DNA of 34,536 nt, taken from NCBI GenBank assembly GCA_002479455.1, contig DLNB01000061.1, positions 1-34,536 of the forward strand, given 5' to 3'. Below, one piece after another: positions 1 to 8,120 of this stretch (within the stretch, counting starts at the first letter, position 1; the number at the start of each line of letters is the position of its first letter). The notes under the pieces are model-generated. The model made no database searches. It was not told the origin of the DNA and worked only from the letters and a program-made list of their open reading frames with translations. The stretch is from Acetothermia bacterium UBA7521 (lineage in GTDB: Bacteria; Bipolaricaulota; Bipolaricaulia; Bipolaricaulales; Bipolaricaulaceae). Position numbers and translations under genes: made by a program.

Positions 1-540
1 CTCGGCTGGGATCGGGCCCCCCCTCCGGCCCTGGGGGGGGGGGGGGCGGAGGGGATGGGGGGGATGGAAGCGCTTGCCCGATCCCTCGACGGTCTGGGGG
101 CGCAACTGGCGATCGTGGCCGGGAAGAACGAACCCCTCGCCACCCGCTTGCGCGCGGTCCCGTGGAAGAACCCGGCCCACGTGTACGGGTTCGTGACGAA
201 CATGGAGACCCTCATGCGGGGAGCGGATGTGCTCATCGGCAAACCCGGACCCGGGGTGATCGCCGAGGCGGCGATCATGGGCCTCCCGATGATCCTCACC
301 GGCGGGATGGTGAACGAGCTGGCCAACGTGCGGTTCGTGACGGAGGCCGGGGCGGGCGTGTACGCGAAGACGCCGGACGAGGTGCGGGCCATCCTCGCCG
401 CATGGGTCGCCTCACCCAGCGAGCTCGCTCTCCACGCGGAGAACACCCACAGGATCGCGTACCCGAGCGCCTCGCTCGACATCGCCGACGAGATCGCCGC
501 TCTGGCGCGAGAACACGCGTCGGCAGCGGCTTCCGCCTGA
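1..540 (+). CDS. Glycosyltransferase, MGDG synthase / GT28 type, C-terminal part only
   Basis: This is the 3' part of a gene that begins before the window; the frame is open back to base 1. The visible residues form the nucleotide-sugar-binding half of a GT-B glycosyltransferase. The motif GKPGPGVIAEA followed by GLPMIL matches the UDP-sugar-binding segment of monogalactosyldiacylglycerol synthases and processive diacylglycerol glucosyltransferases, and GEGMGGMEAL near the left edge looks like the glycine-rich loop that opens this domain. By family it would move a sugar from UDP-sugar to a diacylglycerol at the membrane face; the acceptor cannot be read from this half. The first 16 or so codons (proline, then poly-glycine from a 14-G run) fit the family poorly and may be sequence error. 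The next gene starts 4 bases after its stop, so the two are probably co-transcribed. Confidence 0.75.
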   Translation, partial: LGWDRAPPPALGGGGAEGMGGMEALARSLDGLGAQLAIVAGKNEPLATRLRAVPWKNPAHVYGFVTNMETLMRGADVLIGKPGPGVIAEAAIMGLPMILTGGMVNELANVRFVTEAGAGVYAKTPDEVRAILAAWVASPSELALHAENTHRIAYPSASLDIADEIAALAREHASAAASA

Positions 541-544
541 CGGC

Positions 545-925
545 GTGGCATCTCCCCGCGCGCGGCGCCTCGTTCTCACCGCGTGCGGCCTCCTCTGCGT
601 CGGGCTGGCGGCCCTCGGATGGATCCTGCCCATCATGCCCGCGACGCCGTTCCTCCTTCTCGCCGCGTGGTGCTTCGCTCGCAGTTCGCCGCGCCTCCAC
701 AGGTGGCTGCATGGGAACCGCCTGTTCGGCCGGTACCTGCGCGACTACGAGGAGGGGCGAGGGCTGCCCTGGACGTGGAAGGCCGCGACCCTGGCTCTCA
801 TCTGGGGATCGGTGGCGTTTTCCTCAACGTTTATCGCCCGTGCGACGTGGCTGCGCTTGCTCCTCGGCGTCACCACCCTCGGGATGACGTGGCACATCCT
901 CCGTCTCCCCACCCGCCGCCGATAG
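545..925 (+). CDS. DUF454 / YbaN-family small inner-membrane protein
   Basis: A 126-residue protein with a GTG start. It has a hydrophobic N-terminal segment (about residues 8-27) containing GWILPIMPATPFLLLAAWCF, then the RSSPRLHRWL stretch, and two more hydrophobic segments at about 80-95 and 98-115. The PxxPATPFLLLAAWCFARSS signature followed by HRWL and FGRYLRDY is diagnostic of DUF454 (E. coli YbaN). Length is normal for the family. Its biochemical function is not known. It starts 4 bases after the glycosyltransferase stop, so it is probably translated from the same mRNA. Confidence 0.85.
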   Translation: MASPRARRLVLTACGLLCVGLAALGWILPIMPATPFLLLAAWCFARSSPRLHRWLHGNRLFGRYLRDYEEGRGLPWTWKAATLALIWGSVAFSSTFIARATWLRLLLGVTTLGMTWHILRLPTRRR

Positions 926-983
926 TCCGGATCGGGAAGCTTCTTTCCCCTCTGAACGCGCCGAGAACAGGCAGACCGAGAGA

Positions 984-1131
984 CAACCACGAAGCGCACC
1001 ACGGCACGAAGGCGCACGGATACATCGGATTCCAAAAGACCGCGCGTCTTCGTGTTCTTTGGGCGCCCCTTCGTGATCTTGGTGGTGTAGCTGAGGTTTC
1101 CTCTGCGCGCTCGGCGGACTCGGCGGTGAGT
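984..1131. repeat. ACCACGAAG-type dispersed inverted repeat, copy 1
   Basis: The gap between the DUF454 gene and the DUF3795 gene holds an imperfect inverted repeat. The left arm (984-1020) carries ACCACGAAG- and GGCACGAAGG-like words and the right arm (1047-1089) carries their complements (CCTTCGTGATCTTGGTGGT). Just to the right is a CCTCTGCG...CTCGGCGG word (1108-1131). The same pair of word types recurs near 18.6 kb and, as a half copy, near 31.4 kb. It has no coding potential. It could form a long hairpin, and because it lies between two convergent genes it may also act in 3'-end formation. Confidence 0.6.
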
Positions 1132-1140
1132 AGGGGGCTT

Positions 1141-1557
1141 TCAGGTCGCGTCGGCGCTGCGGAGCGCGTCGAGGCGGGCTCTGCTCTCGTAGGGTCGAAC
1201 GAAGTCCCGGTAGTCTTGTTCAGGAATCGGCCGGCCCAGCCTCGCCTCGATCTCCGCGCGGCTGACGATCCGGCTTGCGAGCTTGTCGCAGACGTACTCA
1301 GCACAACTGGCGCAGTGGGCCAGGCCCCTCCCGAGAACGCATGCCCGGACCGGGCAGCGCGCGTCCACCAGCCGCGGACGCTCCACATCGGGGGTGAGAC
1401 AGCCGTCGCAGCGGATCTCCTCGGGCGGGATGCGGAACCCGTAGTACGCGAACCAGCCGTCGCTGATCTTCTTCTGGTCCGCGGGACCGTGGATGTTCTC
1501 CCTGTAGGCCAGACAGAGATCGCACCGGTAACCACAGCGCGTCAGAATCTCCGCCAT
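1141..1557 (-). CDS. DUF3795 cysteine-rich protein
   Basis: A 138-residue soluble protein rich in paired cysteines: CGYRCDLC at residues 8-15, RCDGC at about 50, ARCPVRACV, and HCASCAEYVCDKL near residue 86. This order of CxxxCxxC, CxxC and CxxCxxxxC is the DUF3795 signature; the cysteines probably bind zinc or an iron-sulfur cluster. The function of the family is not established. The start lies 9 bases downstream of the glpX stop on the same strand, so it is very likely the second gene of a glpX operon. Confidence 0.8.
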   Translation of the reverse strand: MAEILTRCGYRCDLCLAYRENIHGPADQKKISDGWFAYYGFRIPPEEIRCDGCLTPDVERPRLVDARCPVRACVLGRGLAHCASCAEYVCDKLASRIVSRAEIEARLGRPIPEQDYRDFVRPYESRARLDALRSADAT

Positions 1558-1566
1558 TCCTCCCTC

Positions 1567-2547
1567 CTAGTACGGGATTGGGCTGATCCGGTTCAGCTTC
1601 TCCAACCGGTGAGTGGCCCGCACCTGGCGCACGGTACCGGAGAGGCCGCGCACGACGAGGCTGTCCGTGGTCGCCCCGCCGCCGGAGTACTTCACGCCGC
1701 GGAGGAGCTCGCCATCGGTGATCCCCGTCGCGGCGAAGCACACGTCATCCGACGCCACCAGGTCGTCCATGGTCAGCGTGCGGTCAAACTCGTACCCCAT
1801 CTCCCGACCCCGGCGAAGCTCCTCTTCGTCCCGGGCGAACAGCTGCCCTTGGATCTCTCCCCCCATCGCCCGCAGGGCGCACGCCGCCAGCACGCCCTCC
1901 GGAGTGCCGCCGATCCCCAGCAACACGTCGATCCCCGACTCCGGCCACGCGGTCATGAGCGCTGCGGCAACGTCACCGTCCGGGATGAGCCGGATTCGGG
2001 CCTTGCAGCGGCGGACGTCGGCGATGAGCCTCTCGTGGCGAGGCCGGTCGAGGATGATCACCGTCAGATCGTCCACCCGGTCTCCCTTGGCGCGGGCGAT
2101 CGCGTGGAGGTTCGCCTCCACCGGTGCAGTGATGTCCACCTTGCCCATGGCCGCCGGTCCCACGGCGAGCTTGTTCATGTACACGAACGGTCCGGGATCA
2201 AACATCGCCCCCCGCGGGGCAACGGCCACCGTCGAGATCGCGTTCAGGTTTCCGGTGGCGAGGGGGCGCGTTCCGTCAATGGGGTCCACCGCAATGTCCA
2301 CCTGCGGTGGAGCTCCAGTACCGACCCGTTCGCCGTTGTAGAGCATGGGGGCCTGGTCTTTCTCCCCCTCCCCGATGACGACCTCCCCGTCCATCTCGAC
2401 GCTGGCGAGCATGAACCGCATCGCCTCGACGGCGGCCTGGTCGGCGGCGACCTTGTCCCCGCGGCCCATGAACCGTCCCGCGGCCAGGGCTGCAGATTCC
2501 GTTACCCGGACGAGCTCCAAGGCCAGGTTGCGCGTGGGCGTGGTCAC
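1567..2547 (-). CDS. glpX: Fructose-1,6-bisphosphatase class II (GlpX)
   Basis: A 326-residue protein that hydrolyses fructose 1,6-bisphosphate to fructose 6-phosphate in gluconeogenesis. Family motifs are all present: the metal-binding EVVIGEGEKDQAPML (about residues 55-69), DIAVDPIDGTRPLATG (about 84-99), and ILLxGIGGTPEGVLAA-type and GGGATTDSLV segments further on. Length is normal. The start is GTG, placed by alignment of the N terminus (NLALELVRVTESAAL is the usual opening). A good promoter lies just upstream (separate entry). The following gene encodes a DUF3795 protein. Some GlpX enzymes also act on sedoheptulose 1,7-bisphosphate; the sequence does not decide this. Confidence 0.97.
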   Translation of the reverse strand: MTTPTRNLALELVRVTESAALAAGRFMGRGDKVAADQAAVEAMRFMLASVEMDGEVVIGEGEKDQAPMLYNGERVGTGAPPQVDIAVDPIDGTRPLATGNLNAISTVAVAPRGAMFDPGPFVYMNKLAVGPAAMGKVDITAPVEANLHAIARAKGDRVDDLTVIILDRPRHERLIADVRRCKARIRLIPDGDVAAALMTAWPESGIDVLLGIGGTPEGVLAACALRAMGGEIQGQLFARDEEELRRGREMGYEFDRTLTMDDLVASDDVCFAATGITDGELLRGVKYSGGGATTDSLVVRGLSGTVRQVRATHRLEKLNRISPIPY

Positions 2548-2564
2548 GATGGTCTCACCGCGCT

Positions 2565-2593
2565 ACTGTAGCGGTCGCGCCACCCACCGCCAA
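2565..2593 (-). promoter_or_regulatory. Predicted sigma70-type promoter of glpX
   Basis: Read on the minus strand: -35 TTGGCG (2593-2588), a 17-bp spacer, and -10 TACAGT (2570-2565). The -10 box sits inside a near-perfect palindrome (CGCTAC-A-GTAGCG, 2573-2561) that could be a regulator site. The predicted transcription start is about 12 bases before the GTG, leaving a short leader. Confidence 0.5.
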
Positions 2594-2719
2594 CCCGCCG
2601 TTCCCAGCGGCCCCGATCGCAGAGGAACCCATGAAGCGTCCCGGGAAGCCTCACGAGGTCTCGGATCGACTTCAGCCAGTAACTCGTAAATCTCTTGGCT
2701 GTCTCAGAGACCACGCGGG

Positions 2720-3592
2720 CTAGCGACCGTCCCAGGTGACGATCGCGAGGTCGTCGAGACCGGGAACGATGAACTGAACGTGGGAAGAGATCGGCCAGCG
2801 CACGGTGCTCCGGGGGTCGTTGTGAAGGCGAAGCACGGGTCGAAGCTGCATCTGCCCGTCTTCATCGGTTACCCACATCCCCGCTGCGGATGGCAGGGCA
2901 ACCGGTCCCCCGGGTGCGGCATCGGGAGGGTTGTGCAGTTCGCCAATCCAGAACAGAGTTACGGGTGCGACTGCTGGGTCGCTCATGTCGAGGATCTGGA
3001 AGTCGTATCCCCAACCAGGGTTGAGCACGAGGTGCATTCGGCCTGCCGAGAGATCGTAGCCGACGACCACCGCGTAGTGGTTGGGGAAGATCCCCCCGCT
3101 GCCTCGCCAGTCGAACAGGATCACGTGGGGCACGCCTTGGCGGACGAGGTCCACCGACCGCGTGAACACGGCGCCCAGGCTCCCGCTCAGCGTTCCCATC
3201 TCCGCGCCGCTGGGGTAGCGGGTTTCGATGTACGCCTGCAGGCCGGGGGTGAACGACCATGGCCAGGTGAGACCTTGTCGCACGCCGTCCCAGATCACAG
3301 TGGCCGTCCCCATGAGGCGGTGGATCTCCCGGATGGCTCCGTCGGGATCCTCTCCGACGAGCCGGTAGCCGTGGCGACGGTCGTGGTAGAGAAGGAGCAA
3401 CCGCGCTGCCTCCGGCCCGCAGCCGGCAGGGATCTGCGTCCCGTCCGCGCCCGAGAGCCACGTCGGTCCCAGGGGCGGGATTCCCGTCAGGAGCATGCGC
3501 TCCGGGGGGGGCGCTGTTCCGGCAGCGAAAGCGCCCCCGCCGATGATGGAGATCAGGGCGATCAGAACTCGAAGGAGGATCTTACCGCTCAT
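2720..3592 (-). CDS. Secreted papain-like (C39-type) cysteine peptidase
   Basis: A 290-residue protein with an N-terminal signal peptide (hydrophobic residues 5-23, ending near AFAAG). A plausible papain-fold triad is visible: Cys58 in IPAGCGPEAA, His172 in PNHYAVVVGYD and Asn191 in LVLNPGWGY, the Cys-His-Asn/Asp order of C39-like peptidases. About 70 residues follow the catalytic core and have no recognised domain. It probably acts outside the cytoplasm; there is no ABC transporter next to it, so it is not an obvious bacteriocin-leader peptidase. AGGAGA lies 8 bases before the ATG. It could instead be an inactive papain-fold protein, but the three residues argue for activity. Confidence 0.65.
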   Translation of the reverse strand: MSGKILLRVLIALISIIGGGAFAAGTAPPPERMLLTGIPPLGPTWLSGADGTQIPAGCGPEAARLLLLYHDRRHGYRLVGEDPDGAIREIHRLMGTATVIWDGVRQGLTWPWSFTPGLQAYIETRYPSGAEMGTLSGSLGAVFTRSVDLVRQGVPHVILFDWRGSGGIFPNHYAVVVGYDLSAGRMHLVLNPGWGYDFQILDMSDPAVAPVTLFWIGELHNPPDAAPGGPVALPSAAGMWVTDEDGQMQLRPVLRLHNDPRSTVRWPISSHVQFIVPGLDDLAIVTWDGR

Positions 3593-3688
3593 GCTCTCTG
3601 TCTCCTGGAGTCCCCACGTTCCTCAGCGCGCTCCTTGGGCTTGGTTGGGCGTGGATAACGATCCGTTTCTACCTTAGCTCTATACGGT

Positions 3689-5116
3689 CTAGCTTTCCAG
3701 GGTCTGTCTTCTCTTGTTGGCGTACATCTCGGCATCCGCGACCTCGAGAAGCTCGCGGATCGTGCAGGGGTGATCTGGATTCCAGGTTGCCCATCCCATG
3801 TCCATCGCAATCGGGATCTCGGGGAGATGCTCGCGGTTCCACAGCTCGATCGCCGTGTTCAGCCGTTGCACCACGGCGTCCATCGGAGCTGCCGTTTCGG
3901 GGAGGACGATCAGGAACTCGTCTCCTCCATAGCGGACGACCCAGTCGCTTTCGCGCAGCGTTTGCCGAACGAGGCGAGCAATGGCGTGCAGGACCTCGTC
4001 TCCCCGGGTGTGCCCGAACTGATCGTTCACCCGCTTGAACCCGCGGAGGTCGGTCAAGAGGAGGGTGAACGAGCGCTTGTAGCGTTGGGAACGCTTGAGT
4101 TCAGTGAAGATGGTCTCGTCGAAGTAGTGCCGGTTGAGGAGCCCGGTGAGCGGGTCATGCATCGCCTTCTCTCGCAGAAGTTTCTCGGTGTGGACCTGCT
4201 CACTGATATCGAACACATCCACCAGATAGGCCTGGCGCTGCTGGTACTCCAGGGGGTAGGAGCGCACGAGGAGCCACAACGTGCTCGAGTCCTTGCGAAT
4301 GCCGCGGGCTCTGACTCCCGCTCGTTGAGCGCCGTCACGCGGCTTCAGGATCGCCGCCCGCTCGTCAGGGTGGATGAGCTGCCACCACGGGCGCATCGCC
4401 AGCAGCTCCTCCCGGGAGTAGCCGAAGAGGTCCACAACCCGTCCGTTCACGTAGGAGAGGCTCTCCCCTTCGGTCACGAGGAACCCGGCCATGCAGTGTT
4501 CCGCCAGAATGCGGAACACCGACTGCTCCGGATCGAGATGCCCCTTCCTCTCGGCGCGACCGAGGAGGACCCAGGCCATCCGTGCTGTTTCCCCCAGAGC
4601 GCGAAGCGTAGACGAACTTGGGCGGGCTCCGTCGCGGGGATCGTCCACAGCGATGGCTCCGATGATCCGCCCGCCCTCCTCGATCGGTGTGAGGAGCACA
4701 TCATCCTGGCGCCATCCTCCGAGCGCGATGAACCGACGGCGGCTCCTCACGAGGGGGGAGATCGCCCTGGATTCCGATCCGGCGGGGATGTAGTAGGAAC
4801 AACCGAGCTGGTGGCACGGAGCAAACCGGGCTGCGGCGACCGTGCCTCTGTCTTCGAGGAAGCGGCGGAGGATCGCTTCATCGTCAGGTGCAAGGCCCCG
4901 GGCTGCGTACGCCACGACATGGGAGCAGCTTTGCGGTCCCGTTAGAGGTTGTTCATAGACGCTGACGACGGCTCTCCGAAACGGTGTTCGTTGCAACACG
5001 GCATCGGCGATGAACCCAAGCACGGCGGGCAGCGATCCGTTCGTCGGGGCTTCGTTCCACAACGGGGATACGCCTCCGTGCACTGGTCGTTCCGTCACGG
5101 GTGTGTCTCCGCCCAC
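3689..5116 (-). CDS. GAF-PAS-GGDEF diguanylate cyclase
   Basis: A 475-residue soluble signalling protein that makes cyclic di-GMP. A GAF-like sensor region spans about residues 25-185 (IGAIAVDDPRDGARP near its end), a PAS domain about 200-315 (VNGRVVDLFGYSREELL), and a GGDEF domain about 325-475 beginning DPLTGLLNR. The active-site motif GGDEF (397-401) is intact, and the RESD inhibitory-site motif (388-391) lies five residues before it, so product feedback is expected. No EAL domain and no membrane segment are seen, so the signal sensed is cytoplasmic. The called start is GTG at 5116; a second GTG at 5098 (VTERPVHGG) is preceded by GGAG at good spacing and may be the true start. Confidence 0.92.
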   Translation of the reverse strand: MGGDTPVTERPVHGGVSPLWNEAPTNGSLPAVLGFIADAVLQRTPFRRAVVSVYEQPLTGPQSCSHVVAYAARGLAPDDEAILRRFLEDRGTVAAARFAPCHQLGCSYYIPAGSESRAISPLVRSRRRFIALGGWRQDDVLLTPIEEGGRIIGAIAVDDPRDGARPSSSTLRALGETARMAWVLLGRAERKGHLDPEQSVFRILAEHCMAGFLVTEGESLSYVNGRVVDLFGYSREELLAMRPWWQLIHPDERAAILKPRDGAQRAGVRARGIRKDSSTLWLLVRSYPLEYQQRQAYLVDVFDISEQVHTEKLLREKAMHDPLTGLLNRHYFDETIFTELKRSQRYKRSFTLLLTDLRGFKRVNDQFGHTRGDEVLHAIARLVRQTLRESDWVVRYGGDEFLIVLPETAAPMDAVVQRLNTAIELWNREHLPEIPIAMDMGWATWNPDHPCTIRELLEVADAEMYANKRRQTLES

Positions 5117-5317
5117 GGCATGCTAAGTTTAAGGCGAGATATAGGGGTGTGCCAGTCGAAGGTGGAACGCCTTACATGCGGGTCCTCCACGAGGAGATCA
5201 CACGAGATGGGCCACATGATTGGGACGAATGTCTCGTGGCGGGTTGAACCGATGCCTTGGGGAGGAGGTCCTTCTGTCCTAGGGTCAACGTGAACTCAAC
5301 GTTGAGGGGGTGCCGCG

Positions 5318-5851
5318 GTGGAACTTCACGAGTGGTTGTCGGTGTACCAGGCAGCGAGCGCAACGGCGGCCAACAAGGAACGCGCGTACTGGAGTTCGAT
5401 CGGGACGTGTCTGGTGGCCAGCGTTCTTCTTCTCATCTTGGGCGTCGTGCTCGGGATCGGTGTCCTCGACGATGTCTACAACGGGTACGTCACGCCGCCA
5501 GGCCTGCGATGTCTGACCACGGTGGTGGCGGCGTTCGGGTCTCTGATCAGCGTGTACTGGCTCTCCATCCGACACAGGTTGTCGCGCGAGGTCACCCACT
5601 GGCAGGGACTTCTCAGGCAGATCGAGGGGGAGTTCGCCGGGGCGGAGTTCCACCGTAGCGCCCTCCGTCTCCTCATGGGACAAGCGGTCCGCGTCCCCAC
5701 GGTCACGCCGCACTTCGACGAGTGGTACCCGGGAGCCACGCGCCTGGGGTGGTTCTCACGCGCCCTGGCGAGCCTTTCGGCGGTCCTCCTCCCCACGGCG
5801 TTCCTCGGCGCCTGGATTGCCCTCGGAATCCTGCCGTGGGCCGTGCGGTAG
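5318..5851 (+). CDS. Small membrane protein, unrecognised family
   Basis: A 177-residue protein with hydrophobic segments at about residues 28-50, 64-82 and 150-172. Between the second and third is a charged stretch (about 85-145) that probably lies in the cytoplasm. I do not recognise the family; the layout (short N-terminal helix, TM pair, soluble helix) loosely recalls SLATT or RipA-like membrane proteins, which is only a shape resemblance. The GTG start has GAGGGGG 8 bases upstream. It is divergent from the GGDEF gene across a 200-bp gap. That gap holds a short palindrome (CAACGT, 7-base spacer, ACGTTG at 5286-5304) just before the ribosome site, possibly an operator. Confidence 0.6.
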   Translation: MELHEWLSVYQAASATAANKERAYWSSIGTCLVASVLLLILGVVLGIGVLDDVYNGYVTPPGLRCLTTVVAAFGSLISVYWLSIRHRLSREVTHWQGLLRQIEGEFAGAEFHRSALRLLMGQAVRVPTVTPHFDEWYPGATRLGWFSRALASLSAVLLPTAFLGAWIALGILPWAVR

Positions 5852-5860
5852 CCGGACAGC

Positions 5861-6166
5861 TCAGGGTCCGTCCCAGCCGAATCGAGCGAGGTCGGTCCGC
5901 CCATCGGGACTGAAGGGCACACCCTCCGCTTCGAGGAGACGCTGCTGTTCCTCCCCCACACTGCACTTGCCGTGCGCGTTGATCACCCGCTGCCACGGGA
6001 CGGGGGGGTCTACCCTCGTTGACCTCAGTGCAGCCAACGCATACCCCACCGTGCGGGCCCCGCAGCCGGCCCACGCCCCGATGTCCCCGTACGTGGCCAC
6101 CTTCCCGCGGGGGATTTGGCGGACGAGATCGTAGATCCTGCTGTAGAGCGCGCTCACCTTCGCCAC
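5861..6166 (-). CDS. Alkyltransferase-like (ATL) DNA-lesion-binding protein
   Basis: A 101-residue protein made only of the DNA-binding domain of O6-alkylguanine-DNA alkyltransferase (PRGKVATYGDIGAWAG, then VGYALAALRS). The alkyl-acceptor motif PCHRV is replaced by PWQRV (residues 58-62), so the catalytic cysteine is tryptophan. That is the hallmark of ATL proteins, which bind O6-alkylguanine without repairing it and, in characterised cases, hand it to nucleotide excision repair. It starts at a GTG (6166; GTG at 6169 is also possible) 13 bases before the end of the upstream MFS gene, so translation is probably coupled. Length is normal for ATL. Confidence 0.9.
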   Translation of the reverse strand: MAKVSALYSRIYDLVRQIPRGKVATYGDIGAWAGCGARTVGYALAALRSTRVDPPVPWQRVINAHGKCSVGEEQQRLLEAEGVPFSPDGRTDLARFGWDGP

Positions 6167-7416
6167 CACGAACGCGCAGCGGGGACGGACAGCGCGGGCT
6201 TCCGAACCTCGCTCGGCGCGTCCACGCCCAAGTGTCGGAACGCCCGCCAGTTGAGGTACACCGCTGCCGCGTACAGGACTGCCGTGCACGGGAAGAGGTA
6301 CGAGAACCCGAGCGCCACCTGGAGGTATCCCGAAGCGAGGGACCCGAGCGCCCATCCCGCGTTCCACGCCACCATGAGGATGCCGTTCATCCCGCTCCGC
6401 ATCCCCGGGGGAAAGAGTTCCATCACGAGGAGAGAGAATACCGGACCGGCGAGGTTCATGAGCGGGGTGCGGATCAGGTACCCGGTTGCCGCCCACGCCA
6501 ACGTGGGCCCGAACCCCCATAAGAGCAGGAACGGGAGCGACAGACCTTGGGAGAGGACCACCGTCCTCCCGCGGCCGATGCGCGCGGCGAGGGCGGGCGC
6601 GGCAAAGCTCCCCAGGCCCATCAGGAGCGCGTTGATCGCGAACAGCGTGCCCAGCGCGGGGTCGGAGGCCGAGAACTTGAGCCGAAAGAAGATGTTCGCG
6701 AACGGGATCACGAGTCCGGCTCCTAGACCGATCGTCGTCTGAATCGTCACCAGTCGCAAGACGAGCGAGCGCCGGGCGAGCACGTCCCCGAGCCGCGGTC
6801 GCTCCCAGCGTCCGGACCCGGTGATCCGCGAGATGGGAGCCATCGCCACGAGGTAGAGGGCGAACGTGCAGAGCAGCGCCGCGCGGTAGGCGAGGACTCC
6901 CTCTGAAGGGAGGTCGAACGCCTGGGCGAACAGGCCGGGGAGAACTCCGCCCAGCGCGGACCCCGCCATTCCCGAGAGGATGCTCGCCCCGGCCTGGAAC
7001 CCGAACAGGTGCGCCCGATCCCGGTCTCCCACTGCGGCAGCGAGGAACGGGGCCCCCACGACCCCGGCCAGGGTCGCACCCACGCCGGCGAGGATCCGCG
7101 CCCCCACGAGCGGCAGTCGGTCGGGAAGGAGACACAGGGCGAGAAGTCCCCCTGCCTGCAGGATCATCCCGATGAGGATCGCCCGCCGGTACCCGAGCTT
7201 GCCCGCGACGAGGCCGAATGGGAGGGCGAGGGCCATCGTGGCGAACGCGGGGATCGAGGCGAGGATCCCCATGAAGTCCTGCCCGTAGCCGAGCGCGCGC
7301 AGGTAGAGATTGAACTGGAGCCCCTGGATGCTCCCCACGAACCCGGTGAGGATCGAGCTCAAGAGGAACAGCCGCGCATCGCGCGGGTAAGCCACCACGC
7401 GGCCGAAGTAGTTCAC
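6154..7416 (-). CDS. Major facilitator superfamily transporter
   Basis: A 420-residue integral membrane protein with about 12 hydrophobic segments. The loop LPFGLVAGKLGYRRAILIG after TM2 is the MFS motif A (G-x-L-a-D-r-x-G-r-k) in variant form, and IGRGRTVVLSQ is its echo in the second half. The substrate cannot be read from sequence. The C-terminal tail (RKPALSVPAARSWWRR) is basic and cytoplasmic. The start overlaps the mobB stop by 4 bases and the end overlaps the ATL start, so the three form one operon. Confidence 0.88.
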   Translation of the reverse strand: MNYFGRVVAYPRDARLFLLSSILTGFVGSIQGLQFNLYLRALGYGQDFMGILASIPAFATMALALPFGLVAGKLGYRRAILIGMILQAGGLLALCLLPDRLPLVGARILAGVGATLAGVVGAPFLAAAVGDRDRAHLFGFQAGASILSGMAGSALGGVLPGLFAQAFDLPSEGVLAYRAALLCTFALYLVAMAPISRITGSGRWERPRLGDVLARRSLVLRLVTIQTTIGLGAGLVIPFANIFFRLKFSASDPALGTLFAINALLMGLGSFAAPALAARIGRGRTVVLSQGLSLPFLLLWGFGPTLAWAATGYLIRTPLMNLAGPVFSLLVMELFPPGMRSGMNGILMVAWNAGWALGSLASGYLQVALGFSYLFPCTAVLYAAAVYLNWRAFRHLGVDAPSEVRKPALSVPAARSWWRR

Positions 7417-7892
7417 GGGCTGAGGATCTCGGCCTCGAGGAAGTCGGCCACCGTTTCCGGATCGAGGGGCAGCACCTCGACCCCATCGGGAACGCGCACC
7501 GGGCGGTCCGAGACCACGGCCAGCACGGGGAGCCGGCCCGCCAGCGGTTCCCCGGCGCGGAAGACCTCGATCTTCGGGTAATCCGACGCCTTGAAGCCTT
7601 CAAGGAGGACGAGGTCCAGGTCCGCCATGTACCGTTCCAGGTACTCGGCCACCGGAACCCCATCGTGATCCCAGAACAGGGCGCCGTGGAGGTCGGAGTA
7701 GAGGAGCACGCGTTCCGCGCCCGCCTCGCGGTGGAGCTGGGTGTCTTTGCCGGGGTGGTCTGGCTCCACGTCTGGGGCGACGTGCTTGGCCGTGCCCACG
7801 CGGTAGCCGCGCTCGACGAGCGCCGGGATGAGCCGGCGCAGAAACGTCGTCTTGCCCGAAGCCTTGTGACCAATGACCGCGATGACCTTCAT
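7413..7892 (-). CDS. mobB: MobB, molybdopterin-guanine dinucleotide biosynthesis adaptor
   Basis: A 159-residue P-loop protein. GHKASGKTTFLRRLIPALVERGYRVGTAKH at the N terminus is the Walker A and switch region typical of MobB, and DLDLVLLEGFKASDYPKIEVFR is the conserved middle motif. MobB is a GTP-binding partner of MobA in converting molybdenum cofactor to its guanine dinucleotide form. No mobA or other cofactor gene is nearby, so its partners must be elsewhere. It is the first gene of the mobB / MFS / ATL operon; its stop overlaps the next start by 4 bases. Confidence 0.92.
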   Translation of the reverse strand: MKVIAVIGHKASGKTTFLRRLIPALVERGYRVGTAKHVAPDVEPDHPGKDTQLHREAGAERVLLYSDLHGALFWDHDGVPVAEYLERYMADLDLVLLEGFKASDYPKIEVFRAGEPLAGRLPVLAVVSDRPVRVPDGVEVLPLDPETVADFLEAEILSP

Positions 7893-8048
7893 GATCCCTC
7901 CGTAGGAGGATGTATTCTGGATCTCCCCGTCGTTGCACGCAACTCACCTCTCCCGCTGCGGTTGAGGTTGATGCACCGGGCGAGTCCTGTCCGTGCTTCG
8001 GACGAGGATCCTGCGAGGTCAGAGCTTGTTTCCAACGGAGATTCGGCT

Positions 8049-8073
8049 GCAGCGTCGGGCTTCATGCCCAACG
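8049..8073 (+). repeat. REP-like palindrome, TTCAT-loop type, decayed
   Basis: Foot GCAG (8049-8052, instead of GTAG), stem CGTCGGGC (8053-8060), loop TTCAT, stem GCCCAACG (8066-8073), with one C-A mismatch. It has the same 8-5-8 geometry as the copies near 31.6 kb and pairs with the inverted element at 8121-8146, the feet pointing outward. It lies in the 250-bp gap between the mobB start and the mutY end. Confidence 0.6.
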
Positions 8074-8120
8074 GCGGCTCCTCGCGGACGAGCGCGAACG
8101 CGACACGCGCTCCGGAGCGG

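Noticed and set aside
583..2571. 662-residue plus-strand open frame
   Set aside because: It is antisense to glpX and the DUF3795 gene and overlaps DUF454; it is a high-GC shadow frame with no domain.
5861..7873. 670-residue minus-strand open frame
   Set aside because: Only its last 101 codons are a real gene (ATL); the rest shadows the MFS and mobB genes in another frame.
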